Shown piece after piece: positions 1 through 8,386 of a stretch of 64,000 nucleotides of DNA. The position numbers and the translations under genes were made by a program. A model generated the notes under the pieces. It searched no databases. It was not told the origin of the DNA and saw nothing but the letters and a program-made list of their open reading frames with translations. The stretch is from Candidatus Aminicenantota bacterium (GTDB lineage Bacteria > Acidobacteriota > Aminicenantia > S016-38): assembly GCA_027068075.1 (NCBI GenBank), contig JAMOUJ010000006.1, positions 62,001-126,000 of the forward strand, in the 5' to 3' direction. Numbering within the stretch: the first letter of the stretch is position 1; each line of letters begins with the position of its first letter.

Positions 1-1170
1 AACCGGGAGGGATATCGGCCCCGGGATACCAGAACCCGCAGAAGGGGATTTAAACTTCTGGACTGGGCCCTGGAGAGGGACGAGTTCTGGACTTCCTCCC
101 TGGTCCTGGGCTGTTACACGGAGAACGGGGAAAGACAGGTGGCGGTGAGCCGCGGGGGTGAAGTTTTTCTGATAAGGCCCGGGAAGATGATAATCGCCAC
201 CGGGGCCAGGGAGAAGTTTCTCCCCTTTCCGGGATGGACCCTTCCCGGAGTCGTCAGCGTGGGGGCGGTTCAGGCCCTGATTAAAACCAGCGGAACCCTC
301 CCCGGCCGGGAGGGCATTTTTGCCGGCACCGGCCCCTTTCTCTTAGCGTCCGCCCACGAGTTCAAGAAGGCCGGGGGAAGGGTGGCGGGAATTTTTGAAC
401 TTAACTCCCGGGGGAGGGCCATGTCGTTTATGCCCTTCCTCCTGGACGGGGAAAAACTGAGGGAGGGCATGAAATACCTGCTTTCTCTGGGGAATCGTTT
501 GAAGTTCGGCTGGAGGGTGGAGAGGGTTGAGAAGAAGGGCGATGGTCTGGAAGTGAGGCTGGTGAAGGGAAGGAAGCGGCATAGGGCCGTGGTGGATTTT
601 CTGGCCATAGGCCACGGCTTTTCCCCAAATACGGAACTGGCCCAACTCTGCGGATGTCCCGTGGAGTATTCGGCGGGACTGGGTGGATTCGTGGTGAAGA
701 CCGGGGAGGACCTCGGCTGCGGCTACGGAATTTACGCCTGCGGGGAGGTAACGGGAATAGGAGGGGCCCGAAAGTCCTTGATTGAAGGGAGGATTGCCGC
801 CCTCTCCGCCTTAGGCAAGAAGGTGCCCTCCGCCCTTTTGAAGAGGAGGGAGAGGGAACTCAGATTCGCCCGGGCCCTAAACACGGTCTTTTCCGTCCCC
901 TCGCACCTGTGGAAGGAAATCCCCGACGAGACGGTGATCTGCCGTTGTGAGGATGTGACCATGGGCGATATAAAAAAGGCGGTGAAGGAGGGCTTCTACC
1001 TTCTGAGGGAACTCAAGGAAACCACCAGGATCACCATGGGAAATTGTCAGGGGAGAACCTGTTTCCCCATACTGACCGAGTATTTGAGAAGTTCGGGAAT
1101 ATCCCCCCAGCCCATGTCCGTGAGGCCCCCGGTTAAACCGGTGGAGATGGGTATTTTCGTTTCCCGGTAA
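1..1170 (+). CDS. FAD-dependent pyridine nucleotide-disulfide-type oxidoreductase with C-terminal BFD-like [2Fe-2S] domain (5' partial)
   Basis: Frame is open to base 1 (NREGYRPRDTRTRRRGFKLLDWALERDEFWTSSLVLGCYTENGERQVAVSR...). Dinucleotide-binding segments and C-terminal CRCEDVTMGDIKKAV...GNCQGRTCFP cysteine motif. Confidence 0.8.
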   Translation, partial: NREGYRPRDTRTRRRGFKLLDWALERDEFWTSSLVLGCYTENGERQVAVSRGGEVFLIRPGKMIIATGAREKFLPFPGWTLPGVVSVGAVQALIKTSGTLPGREGIFAGTGPFLLASAHEFKKAGGRVAGIFELNSRGRAMSFMPFLLDGEKLREGMKYLLSLGNRLKFGWRVERVEKKGDGLEVRLVKGRKRHRAVVDFLAIGHGFSPNTELAQLCGCPVEYSAGLGGFVVKTGEDLGCGYGIYACGEVTGIGGARKSLIEGRIAALSALGKKVPSALLKRRERELRFARALNTVFSVPSHLWKEIPDETVICRCEDVTMGDIKKAVKEGFYLLRELKETTRITMGNCQGRTCFPILTEYLRSSGISPQPMSVRPPVKPVEMGIFVSR

Positions 1171-1278
1171 AACATGGCCCTAAAATTGGACACTCCTCCA
1201 GGGCCCTCCGTGAACTGGCCCCGCCATCTGGCACGAAAATTGCTTCTATCATGCGAAAACTTTTTAAAGGAGGGCAAT

Positions 1279-2994
1279 ATGAGGAGAGTTTTGTTCCTGG
1301 CTATTCTTCTCCTTCCCCTTTTCGGGGTTTCCAAGTATAAGGACGGGATCTGGTGGGAGAAGCCCGTGTTTACGGCTTCTCCTGTGGATGTGGGGCCCTT
1401 TATGGTATACAAAACCCCTTTGAAGGTGGACAATTTCTTCCTCACCCGGGGAGGGATTCTGGTCTACGGAAACTGGCAACTCACCCTCTTCTCCCCGGCC
1501 TTTGAGAAGAGGGGGGCCATGGGAGGGCTGGACCAGGTCGTCCATAGCGTGTGTAAGAGCGCCTGCGAGGTTAATTTAATCCTGCCTTCCAGGGATGGGA
1601 AAAGGGCGGTCCTGGGTCTTGAAGACCAGGATGTGGGGGTCTACCACCTGATCATGGTGGACCTGATCCCGGGGACCTGGAAGAAAATAGGGGAATTCAA
1701 GGGAGAGAAATACCCGGGCTACGCCCCCAACGAAAGGTTCAAAAAAATGTACAGGAAGGATAAGGGGATGCTTAAAGATTACCTGTGGATAGTTTTCCAC
1801 GGCAACGCCTTCAGTCCCTCTTCCTCCTGGGTGGGCGACAAACTTTACCTGTGGTTTCCTCCCGATTACGGCACAAGTTTCGGAGGTCTTTACATCTTTG
1901 ACCTCAAAACCGGCAAGTCGGAGTTCCCCTTCAAGAACCTGGACCTGATAATCGGGGTAAACGAGAAATTCTTGGTTTATTCGCTTTTGAAGGATCCGGA
2001 TGCCACCGAGGTGGCCCCTGAGATATGGGTGAAAGCCGGGAAGGAGAAATTCGTGATAAGGGAGGCGGATCCTCACCATGCCCTTCTTTCCTCCCACTGG
2101 CTTCTTTACCGAAAAATGGATCACCTCACCTGGGTTCTCTACGACCTAAGGGAGCGCAGGGCGGTGGGACACTTCAAAATGAAGGATGGGGACCACCGGG
2201 TTCTCTACCTCACGCCCTCGGGAAACAGGGTCTTCCTTGAGGCGAAAATCAATGGGAAGAAATCCCTTTACCTTTACGATTTTCGCCAGGGCAGGTTCTA
2301 CGAACTCTTCCCCGAGGGAGGGAGCGGCTTCAGAGTTCAGGCCTGTTACGACGGCGAGTTTTTCATCTTTTCCCACCGGGGATACTTATGGGTGGGATAC
2401 CTGACGGACCTTACGGCCCCAGGCGTAAAGGTGAAGACCTCTCCCCTTTATAAGGGGAAGGCCTTTAAAAGCCCGGTGAACCTGAAGGTTGAGGTGGCGG
2501 ACAGGTGCTTCGTTTCCGGAGTTGCCGGGGAGATCGTTCTCAACGGGAAAAAATACCCGTTGAAGGAGAACTCCTCTTCCCTGAGGATGGATCTCCGGGA
2601 AGGGGAAAACCCCGTTGAGATATCCGCCAGAGACAGGGCTGGAAACACGGCCCACCTCCAGAAGAAGATAATCTATCAAAAACCCCCCAGGGTTTCTTTA
2701 ATGGAAATCGGGAAGAATCCCGCCAGATACTTGGGAAAACTGGTCCTCATTGAAGGATGGGCCTGGGGGTGGGCGGCCAAGGGTCCTGAGGAGGCCAGGA
2801 AACTTCCCTTGGCCCCTGGAAATACCGGCAAAAGCCGAAACTGGGGGAGCATAACCGACGGAACCGCCGTGGCCCTTTTCCCGATTTCTCCGTCTTCCTC
2901 CAGGAGCAGGGTCCGGGTTTATGCGGTAATCAGACCCCAGGGAAAGGGATGGCTCATTGACCCCATCCTAACGGAGCATGTGTCTCAAAAATAG
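1279..2994 (+). CDS. Exported protein of unknown function, beta-propeller-like body and Ig-like C-terminal part
   Basis: Signal peptide MRRVLFLAILLLPLFGVS; SD AGGAGGG before ATG 1279. The listed ORF start at 1174 is probably too early. Confidence 0.65.
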   Translation: MRRVLFLAILLLPLFGVSKYKDGIWWEKPVFTASPVDVGPFMVYKTPLKVDNFFLTRGGILVYGNWQLTLFSPAFEKRGAMGGLDQVVHSVCKSACEVNLILPSRDGKRAVLGLEDQDVGVYHLIMVDLIPGTWKKIGEFKGEKYPGYAPNERFKKMYRKDKGMLKDYLWIVFHGNAFSPSSSWVGDKLYLWFPPDYGTSFGGLYIFDLKTGKSEFPFKNLDLIIGVNEKFLVYSLLKDPDATEVAPEIWVKAGKEKFVIREADPHHALLSSHWLLYRKMDHLTWVLYDLRERRAVGHFKMKDGDHRVLYLTPSGNRVFLEAKINGKKSLYLYDFRQGRFYELFPEGGSGFRVQACYDGEFFIFSHRGYLWVGYLTDLTAPGVKVKTSPLYKGKAFKSPVNLKVEVADRCFVSGVAGEIVLNGKKYPLKENSSSLRMDLREGENPVEISARDRAGNTAHLQKKIIYQKPPRVSLMEIGKNPARYLGKLVLIEGWAWGWAAKGPEEARKLPLAPGNTGKSRNWGSITDGTAVALFPISPSSSRSRVRVYAVIRPQGKGWLIDPILTEHVSQK

Positions 2995-3029
2995 GACTTT
3001 TCCAGAAAGACAGCGTTTTCCAAGGGGTG

Positions 3030-3035
3030 TATAAT
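3030..3035 (+). promoter_or_regulatory. Candidate promoter: AAGACA (3007-3012) - 17 nt - TATAAT (3030-3035)
   Basis: Consensus -10 and 17 nt spacer upstream of an SD-led gene. Confidence 0.5.
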
Positions 3036-3086
3036 TGGAATGGTTTTTGCAACCTTCTCGGCAAATAAAAAATCGGAGGTGAACTC

Positions 3087-3578
3087 ATGAGGAAGTTCGT
3101 TTTATTGTTGCTGGCCGCAGGGCTTGTTTTCGCCGGAAGTTTCCGGGACCTTTATCCCTATCTCATTGACCTTCCGGGATGGAACGCCAGCAAGCCCGAA
3201 GGTTCCAGCACCAAGATTCCCTTCGTGGGCACTGCGGTGGTGGAGGCGCACCGGGAATACACCAGGGGCAACGCCACCGTAAGGGTTACCGTGGGAAAGG
3301 GAAAGGGCGTCATGATGGCCTGGGCTCCCTTCGCCATGAACATGGAATACGAAGACGAGCACGGCTGGAGGAAGGTTAAGAACATAAACGGATTCCAGGT
3401 GGGCATTCAGTACGACAAAGAAGGCAAAAGCGGCTCCGTGGTGGTGAACCTCACCATGGGAGAGCAGACCGTGGGAGTCCTGGACCTGGAATACGAGGGC
3501 ATAACCCCCGACGAGGCCCTGGAACTGGCCAAGAAATTTGACTGGAAGAAGATAGCCAGCGTCCTTCAAAAACTTTAA
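3087..3578 (+). CDS. Small exported protein of unknown function
   Basis: SD GGAGGTGA; signal peptide MRKFVLLLLAAGLVFAGS. Confidence 0.75.
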   Translation: MRKFVLLLLAAGLVFAGSFRDLYPYLIDLPGWNASKPEGSSTKIPFVGTAVVEAHREYTRGNATVRVTVGKGKGVMMAWAPFAMNMEYEDEHGWRKVKNINGFQVGIQYDKEGKSGSVVVNLTMGEQTVGVLDLEYEGITPDEALELAKKFDWKKIASVLQKL

Positions 3579-3589
3579 ACAGGAGGCCA

Positions 3590-3619
3590 GGGGAGGGAGT
3601 TTTCCCCTCCCCCCTTTTT
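3590..3619 (+). terminator. Intrinsic terminator
   Basis: GGGGAGGG / CCCTCCCC stem followed by CCTTTTT, directly after the 3578 stop. Confidence 0.65.
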
Positions 3620-3622
3620 CCC

Positions 3623-4435
3623 ATGCTTCTTGACCGGTTCAAGGATAAAATCGTGGTTATTTCCGGGGCCAGTTCCGGGATAGGCCGGGAGATGGCCCTT
3701 CAACTGGCCCGCCACGGGGCCCGTGTGGTCCTGGGGGCCAGGAGGGAGGAGGAACTGAGAAGGGTGGCGGAGGAATGTGCGGGGCGGGGAGGGCAGGCCG
3801 CCTACAGGAGGACGGACATCTCCCGGGAGGAGGACGCCCGGGCCCTGGCGGAGTTGGCGGTGGAGAGGTTCGGAGGAATTGATGTCCTCATAAACAACGC
3901 CGGCTTCACCATGTATTCCCCCTTTGAGGAACTCAGAGACCTTTCGGTGGCGGAGCGGATCATGAGGGTGAACTTCCTGGGGAGCGTTTACCTGACCTAC
4001 TACGCCCTTCCCCATCTTAAAAAAAGCCGGGGAAGGTTGGTGGCGGTCTCCAGCCTCACAGGAAAGACTGGGGTCCCCACCCGAAGCCTGTACGCCGCCT
4101 CCAAGCACGCCATGGCGGGATTTTTTGACTCCCTGAGAATAGAACTCAAAAAACACGGGGTGAGCGTCACCGTCCTCTATCCGGGGTTCGTCAAAACCCC
4201 CATACGGGAAAACGCCCTGGGACCCGACGGAAAACCCCTGGGCAGTAGCCACATAGACGAGGGTTCGGCCATGGAGGTGGAGGAGGCGGTCCGAAGGATG
4301 CTGGAGGCGGTGGCCAGGAGAAAGAGGGAACTGGTGATGGGGGCCAGGGCCAGGCTGGGCCTCTGGCTCAAGTTGATAGCCCCCTCCCTGGTGGACCGGA
4401 TGGCGGAAAGGAGCGTATCTTCGGGTAAAACCTGA
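3623..4435 (+). CDS. Short-chain dehydrogenase/reductase
   Basis: SGASSGIG, NNAG, YAASKHA motifs. Confidence 0.9.
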   Translation: MLLDRFKDKIVVISGASSGIGREMALQLARHGARVVLGARREEELRRVAEECAGRGGQAAYRRTDISREEDARALAELAVERFGGIDVLINNAGFTMYSPFEELRDLSVAERIMRVNFLGSVYLTYYALPHLKKSRGRLVAVSSLTGKTGVPTRSLYAASKHAMAGFFDSLRIELKKHGVSVTVLYPGFVKTPIRENALGPDGKPLGSSHIDEGSAMEVEEAVRRMLEAVARRKRELVMGARARLGLWLKLIAPSLVDRMAERSVSSGKT

Positions 4436-5199
4436 TGGACCTGAGAGGTGAGATAACCCGTCGGAGCGTGAAGAAACTCCGGAAATACCGCCTGGTGAAG
4501 GACAGGGTGGGGGAGAGGAATCTTGAACTGGGATGCGCTGCGGCGGGGCTTTCCAGGATGCTGGCCAGGGGCTTCTGGGTTGGCATGGACTTTGACCTAT
4601 CCACCGTCAGGGATTATTCCCGCTACCTGGGAAGGCCGGCGGCGGTGGGAAGTGAGAACCTTCCCTTCCGCCATGGGAGTTTTACCACGGTTCTTATGCT
4701 GGATTTCCTGGAGCATGTGGAGGAGGACCTTCTCCTGCTGAAGGAAGCCCGGAGGGTGCTCGTTCCCGGGGGAAGCCTTTTGCTTTCGGTGCCCCGGGGA
4801 GGGAACCTCCTCATCATAAAAATACGGAACCTTCTGGGATTGAAGAAGGAGGTTTACGGCCATCGGCGGGAGGGTTACACCCGGGAGGAATTGCTTTCAA
4901 TGCTGGAGGAAGCGGGCTTTGCGGTGGAGGAGGTGAAGGAGCATTCCGGTTTCCTTCTGGAACTTCTGGAGGCCCTTCAAAACTTCGTCTACTTCCGCCT
5001 TAGGGGCAGGAAAAAAAGGAGGGCCGGAAGCATAAGCCCCGTGGAAGAGGGGGAATTTCGGTCCATGAAAAAACTCCTCTTTCTCCAGAAGTTGGCCTAT
5101 CCTTTCTTCAAACTGGCGGATTTCCTGGACGGGGTTCTTCCCACCTCCAAGCATGTGATCTTTGTCCAGGCCCGATCTCCTAAAAGGACTCCAGGGTGA
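4435..5199 (+). CDS. Class I SAM-dependent methyltransferase
   Basis: ARGFWVGMDFDLSTV and LMLDFLEHVEEDLLLLKEARRVLVPGGSLLLSVP motifs. Confidence 0.8.
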   Translation: MDLRGEITRRSVKKLRKYRLVKDRVGERNLELGCAAAGLSRMLARGFWVGMDFDLSTVRDYSRYLGRPAAVGSENLPFRHGSFTTVLMLDFLEHVEEDLLLLKEARRVLVPGGSLLLSVPRGGNLLIIKIRNLLGLKKEVYGHRREGYTREELLSMLEEAGFAVEEVKEHSGFLLELLEALQNFVYFRLRGRKKRRAGSISPVEEGEFRSMKKLLFLQKLAYPFFKLADFLDGVLPTSKHVIFVQARSPKRTPG

Positions 5200-6280
5200 T
5201 TTTCTCCAGATAGGCGTTGTCCACATCCACCCCGATCCCTTCCCCCTGGGGCACCGGTATGTAGCCCGGGGTGGAGAAATCAAAGGGAGGGGTCAAGTCC
5301 CTATGGTAATACCTCTGGGTGCGGGATATGTCCGCTGGCAGAACGAAGGGTTCCAGGGAAGCCAGGTGGAGGTTGTGGGCCCTTCCCACGCCGCTTTCCA
5401 GCATTCCCCCGCAGAAGAGGGGAATGCCCCTTTCTGAGGCAAACTCCGCCGCCCTCAGAACCTCCCCTATTCCCCCCATCCTGCCCACCTTTATGTTCAC
5501 CAGGGAATAGGAGTCCATGAGGTAGCCCACCTTCATTTTCCTCAAGTTTTTCACGCTTTCGTCCAGGGCAATGGGAGTTTTTATTTTTTTCTTCAGGAGG
5601 GAATGGAAGTAAAGGTCGTCGGGGTAGAGGGGTTGTTCAAGGAAGAGCAGGTCCGCCCCGTCCAGGCAGGAGAGCCTCTCCAGGTCCCCTTCCCCGTAGG
5701 CCGAATTTGCGTCGGCCCCCAAGGGAATCTGGGGAAAGGCCTTCCGCACCTCCTTCACCACCTCGCAGTCCCATCCCGGGGCGATTTTTATTTTCACCCG
5801 CAGGTAGCCCTCCCGTACGAAGGAGTCTATCCGGCTCAGGAGTTCGTCCAGACCCGTCTGTATGCCCACGCTCACCCCGGAGGGAATTTCCTTCCTCACC
5901 CCGCCGTAAACCCTGTGGAGGGGCAGTCCGCGCCGACGGGCCTCCAGGTCCCACAGGGCCAGGGAAAGACCCGCCTTGGCCATGGGGTTTCCCCGGAATT
6001 TTTCCGCCTCCGCTTCAAAGCACCGGGGGTCCAGGCCGCAGGAAAGGGCCATGGGGAAGAGGTAATTCTTCAGAAGATAAACGGCGGAGGCCAGGGTCTC
6101 CTCGCTGTAAAGCGGGGCTTCGGAGGCCACCACCTCCCCCCAGCCCTCCAGTTCGCCCCTCCTCACCCTTATCAAAGCGAACTTCCTCTCCCTTTCCTCC
6201 CCGAAACTGGTCTTAAAGGGGTGAACCAGGGGTAAGGAGAGGATAAAACCCCTTATTTCCTCTTTAGGATGTATGTGCAA
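5180..6280 (-). CDS. Enolase-superfamily o-succinylbenzoate synthase / N-succinylamino acid racemase / dipeptide epimerase-like
   Basis: RVKIKIAPGW, GADANSAY, LFLEQPL, PIALDESV, NIKVGRMGGI motifs of the muconate-lactonizing subgroup. Confidence 0.8.
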   Translation of the reverse strand: MHIHPKEEIRGFILSLPLVHPFKTSFGEERERKFALIRVRRGELEGWGEVVASEAPLYSEETLASAVYLLKNYLFPMALSCGLDPRCFEAEAEKFRGNPMAKAGLSLALWDLEARRRGLPLHRVYGGVRKEIPSGVSVGIQTGLDELLSRIDSFVREGYLRVKIKIAPGWDCEVVKEVRKAFPQIPLGADANSAYGEGDLERLSCLDGADLLFLEQPLYPDDLYFHSLLKKKIKTPIALDESVKNLRKMKVGYLMDSYSLVNIKVGRMGGIGEVLRAAEFASERGIPLFCGGMLESGVGRAHNLHLASLEPFVLPADISRTQRYYHRDLTPPFDFSTPGYIPVPQGEGIGVDVDNAYLEKITLESF

Positions 6281-6999
6281 TTTTCCCTCTCAAAGTCCAT
6301 AATTTCGTAGTTTTCCAGGAGTAGGGGCATGGCCCGGTCCACGGCGGAATACCAGGCCAGGGCCTCCTTCCGGGGAAGGGAGTTTATGTCCCTGGGAATC
6401 TTCAACCCTATCCAGGACTTTCGTGGGAGGGAAAAATCCCCGGGACCTCCCTGAAAAATCACCACCTCCGGGGTGGGGCATGGTTTCCGCTCCATCTCCT
6501 CCACGCTCCAGTGGACCAGAAGGCGGTGGGTGGGAACCCCGGCGCTCATTCTGGAACTCATCTCGCCGTAAAAGTCGCTGAGGTATTCTCCCACCCGGAC
6601 CCCCAGTTTGTGGAAGTTAAAATAGGCGTTTCTGCACTGGAGGGGATCAAAGGTCCAGGTTATCGTCCGGTAGCCCATTTTTTGGGCCTCCCTCCTCTGA
6701 AAAAGTTTTATCTGGAGGCCCACTCCGGAGTTCTGCTCCCGGGGCCTCACCGCCGTCATGTGGCTGTGAAGGACCGTGTGGCCTCCCTCCACCAGGGGAA
6801 AGGCCAGGGAAAACCCCACCATGCGGGCTTCCCTGTAGGCTCCGAGGACCAGTCCCCCGTATTTGGCGGAGAGGATGAAGATGGGCAGGGGAACCACATC
6901 CAGGGGGGAAGAAAAACCCCAGGCTTCCTCCTGGATGGCCACCGCCCTTTTCAACTCCTCCTTTTCCCGGTAGTCAATTTTCCTTATGGCCAAACTCAC
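6253..6999 (-). CDS. GNAT-like acyltransferase (type found beside NSAR/OSBS genes)
   Basis: RREQ/GVGLQIKLFQRREAQKMGYRTITWTFDPLQCRNAYFNFHKLG; gene order with the enolase family member. Confidence 0.7.
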   Translation of the reverse strand: MSLAIRKIDYREKEELKRAVAIQEEAWGFSSPLDVVPLPIFILSAKYGGLVLGAYREARMVGFSLAFPLVEGGHTVLHSHMTAVRPREQNSGVGLQIKLFQRREAQKMGYRTITWTFDPLQCRNAYFNFHKLGVRVGEYLSDFYGEMSSRMSAGVPTHRLLVHWSVEEMERKPCPTPEVVIFQGGPGDFSLPRKSWIGLKIPRDINSLPRKEALAWYSAVDRAMPLLLENYEIMDFERENCTYILKRK

Positions 7000-7489
7000 G
7001 GCGTATCTCCTGACTTATTCGGTTGAAAACCTCCTGCCTGGAGGGGACCTCCAGGTGAAAGACCCGGAAGTTTTCCCGTATTTTTTCCTTTATTTTTCGG
7101 TCAATGCCTTCCCCGTAGGTGAGAATGGCGTGGGGAAGTTGAAGGGCCTCAAGAAGAAACTCCCTGAATCCCGGGGAGAGGAGTTCCATTTTTCCCACCT
7201 CGTCCAGGATCAATAGGTCTCCGGACCCCTTGCCCAGGGCCCGTTCCAGGTTTTCCACCAGGACGGAGTATTTTCCCACCCTTGGCGGTTTTCCGCCCAC
7301 CCTGGCCAGGGGGAATCTTTCTCCGGAGGGAACGAAGACCAGGTCAAAGCCCACCCTTTTTCCTCCTTCCCTTACCTCCTCGGTGTAGAAACCCCAGGGT
7401 TTCAGGTCCAGTTTTTTAATTAGGGAGAGAAGTTTTTTGATCAGGGTGGTTTTTCCTGAGCGGGGTTTTCCCGTTATGGCTATCTTCAT
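6974..7489 (-). CDS. THEP1-type nucleoside-triphosphatase (NTPase_1)
   Basis: MKIAITGKPRSGKTTL P-loop, GFYTEEVREGGKRVGF, LLILDEVGKMEL. Confidence 0.85.
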   Translation of the reverse strand: MKIAITGKPRSGKTTLIKKLLSLIKKLDLKPWGFYTEEVREGGKRVGFDLVFVPSGERFPLARVGGKPPRVGKYSVLVENLERALGKGSGDLLILDEVGKMELLSPGFREFLLEALQLPHAILTYGEGIDRKIKEKIRENFRVFHLEVPSRQEVFNRISQEIRREFGHKEN

Positions 7490-7497
7490 GGAGGGTC

Positions 7498-7569
7498 AGG
7501 CGGCGGCCGGATTCGAACCGGCGAATAACGGTTTTGCAGACCGCTGCCTTACCGCTTGGCTACGCCGCC
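7498..7569 (-). tRNA. tRNA-Cys (anticodon GCA)
   Basis: Reverse complement GGCGGCGTAGCCAAGCGGTAAGGCAGCGGTCTGCAAAACCGTTATTCGCCGGTTCGAATCCGGCCGCCGCC+T; 7 bp acceptor, T arm GCCGG TTCGAAT CCGGC, discriminator U; CCA not encoded. Confidence 0.95.
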
Positions 7570-7577
7570 GAAAAAAG

Positions 7578-7649
7578 AGCGGGAGACGGGATTTGAACCC
7601 GCGACCCTCTGCATGGCAAGCAGATGCTCTACCGCTGAGCTACTCCCGC
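7578..7649 (-). tRNA. tRNA-Gly (anticodon GCC)
   Basis: Reverse complement GCGGGAGTAGCTCAGCGGTAGAGCATCTGCTTGCCATGCAGAGGGTCGCGGGTTCAAATCCCGTCTCCCGC+T. Confidence 0.95.
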
Positions 7650-7659
7650 CCAGAGGAAA

Positions 7660-7688
7660 ATTTTAAAATATAGGGGAAATCCTGTCAA
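7660..7688 (-). promoter_or_regulatory. Promoter of the tRNA-Gly/tRNA-Cys operon
   Basis: On the minus strand TTGACA (7688-7683) - 17 nt - TAAAAT (7665-7660), a few nt before tRNA-Gly. Confidence 0.8.
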
Positions 7689-8323
7689 GACAGGTAAAGT
7701 TTGATTCCTCCGAAAATCTCCAGAATGAGGTTTACCACCAGGGTAAAAAGGAATCCCAGGGCAAAGAACAGGAAGAAGAACGCCGCCCCCGTCATCAGAG
7801 AATATATGAAGGCCTTCCAGAGCGTTCCCAGACCTGGAAAATTGAGGCCTGCGGCGGCCAACAGTTTCGGAACCAGGGCCTCGGCGAAGGCCCCTATCAC
7901 CACCCCCAGGAGGATTCCCAGGCCCCCCAGGAACAGGGCCACCGACACCGGGGAAAAACCCCTGAGGATGTATTCCCTCTCCATGGCCTCCAGTTCGGAG
8001 GACACGGGGGAGGTGGGCTTTTCCACCCTTTCCTCCGTTACCGCCGCTTCAAATTTCTCCTCTTTTTCCTCCTCTTCACCTTCCTCCTCAAATATGTGCT
8101 GGATGGGCAGGGTTTCCTCCCCGGGGGGTTCCTTGAGTTTCCATCCCTCCGGAGTTTTTACATACCACTTTCCGGATTTCACCCCTATCATCCAGATATT
8201 TCCCTCCCCATCCCTCACCATCAACTCCTTCACCCTGGCCTTGAACTCTTCAAAACCTATTTCCCCTCTTTCGTATTTCGCCTTAATTCTTTTAAAGGCG
8301 TCTTCTGCTTCTTTGAAGTTCAT
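7685..8323 (-). CDS. Membrane protein with N-terminal short-helix/'G-x-W...GKWY' domain, unknown function
   Basis: KAKYERGEIGFEEFKARVKELMVRDGEGNIWMIGVKSGKWYVKTPEGW followed by TM segments. Confidence 0.7.
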   Translation of the reverse strand: MNFKEAEDAFKRIKAKYERGEIGFEEFKARVKELMVRDGEGNIWMIGVKSGKWYVKTPEGWKLKEPPGEETLPIQHIFEEEGEEEEKEEKFEAAVTEERVEKPTSPVSSELEAMEREYILRGFSPVSVALFLGGLGILLGVVIGAFAEALVPKLLAAAGLNFPGLGTLWKAFIYSLMTGAAFFFLFFALGFLFTLVVNLILEIFGGIKLYLS

Positions 8324-8329
8324 GCTTAT

Positions 8330-8360
8330 ATTTTACACCAAATCGGGCCGATGCTAAAAT
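8330..8360. promoter_or_regulatory. Overlapping divergent promoters around the palindrome ATCGG-G-CCGAT
   Basis: Plus: TTTACA 8332-8337, 17 nt, TAAAAT 8355-8360. Minus: TTTAGC 8358-8353, 17 nt, TAAAAT 8335-8330. Palindrome 8342-8352. Confidence 0.6.
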
Positions 8361-8386
8361 AATTTCTGGAGAAAAGGAGGTGAGTT

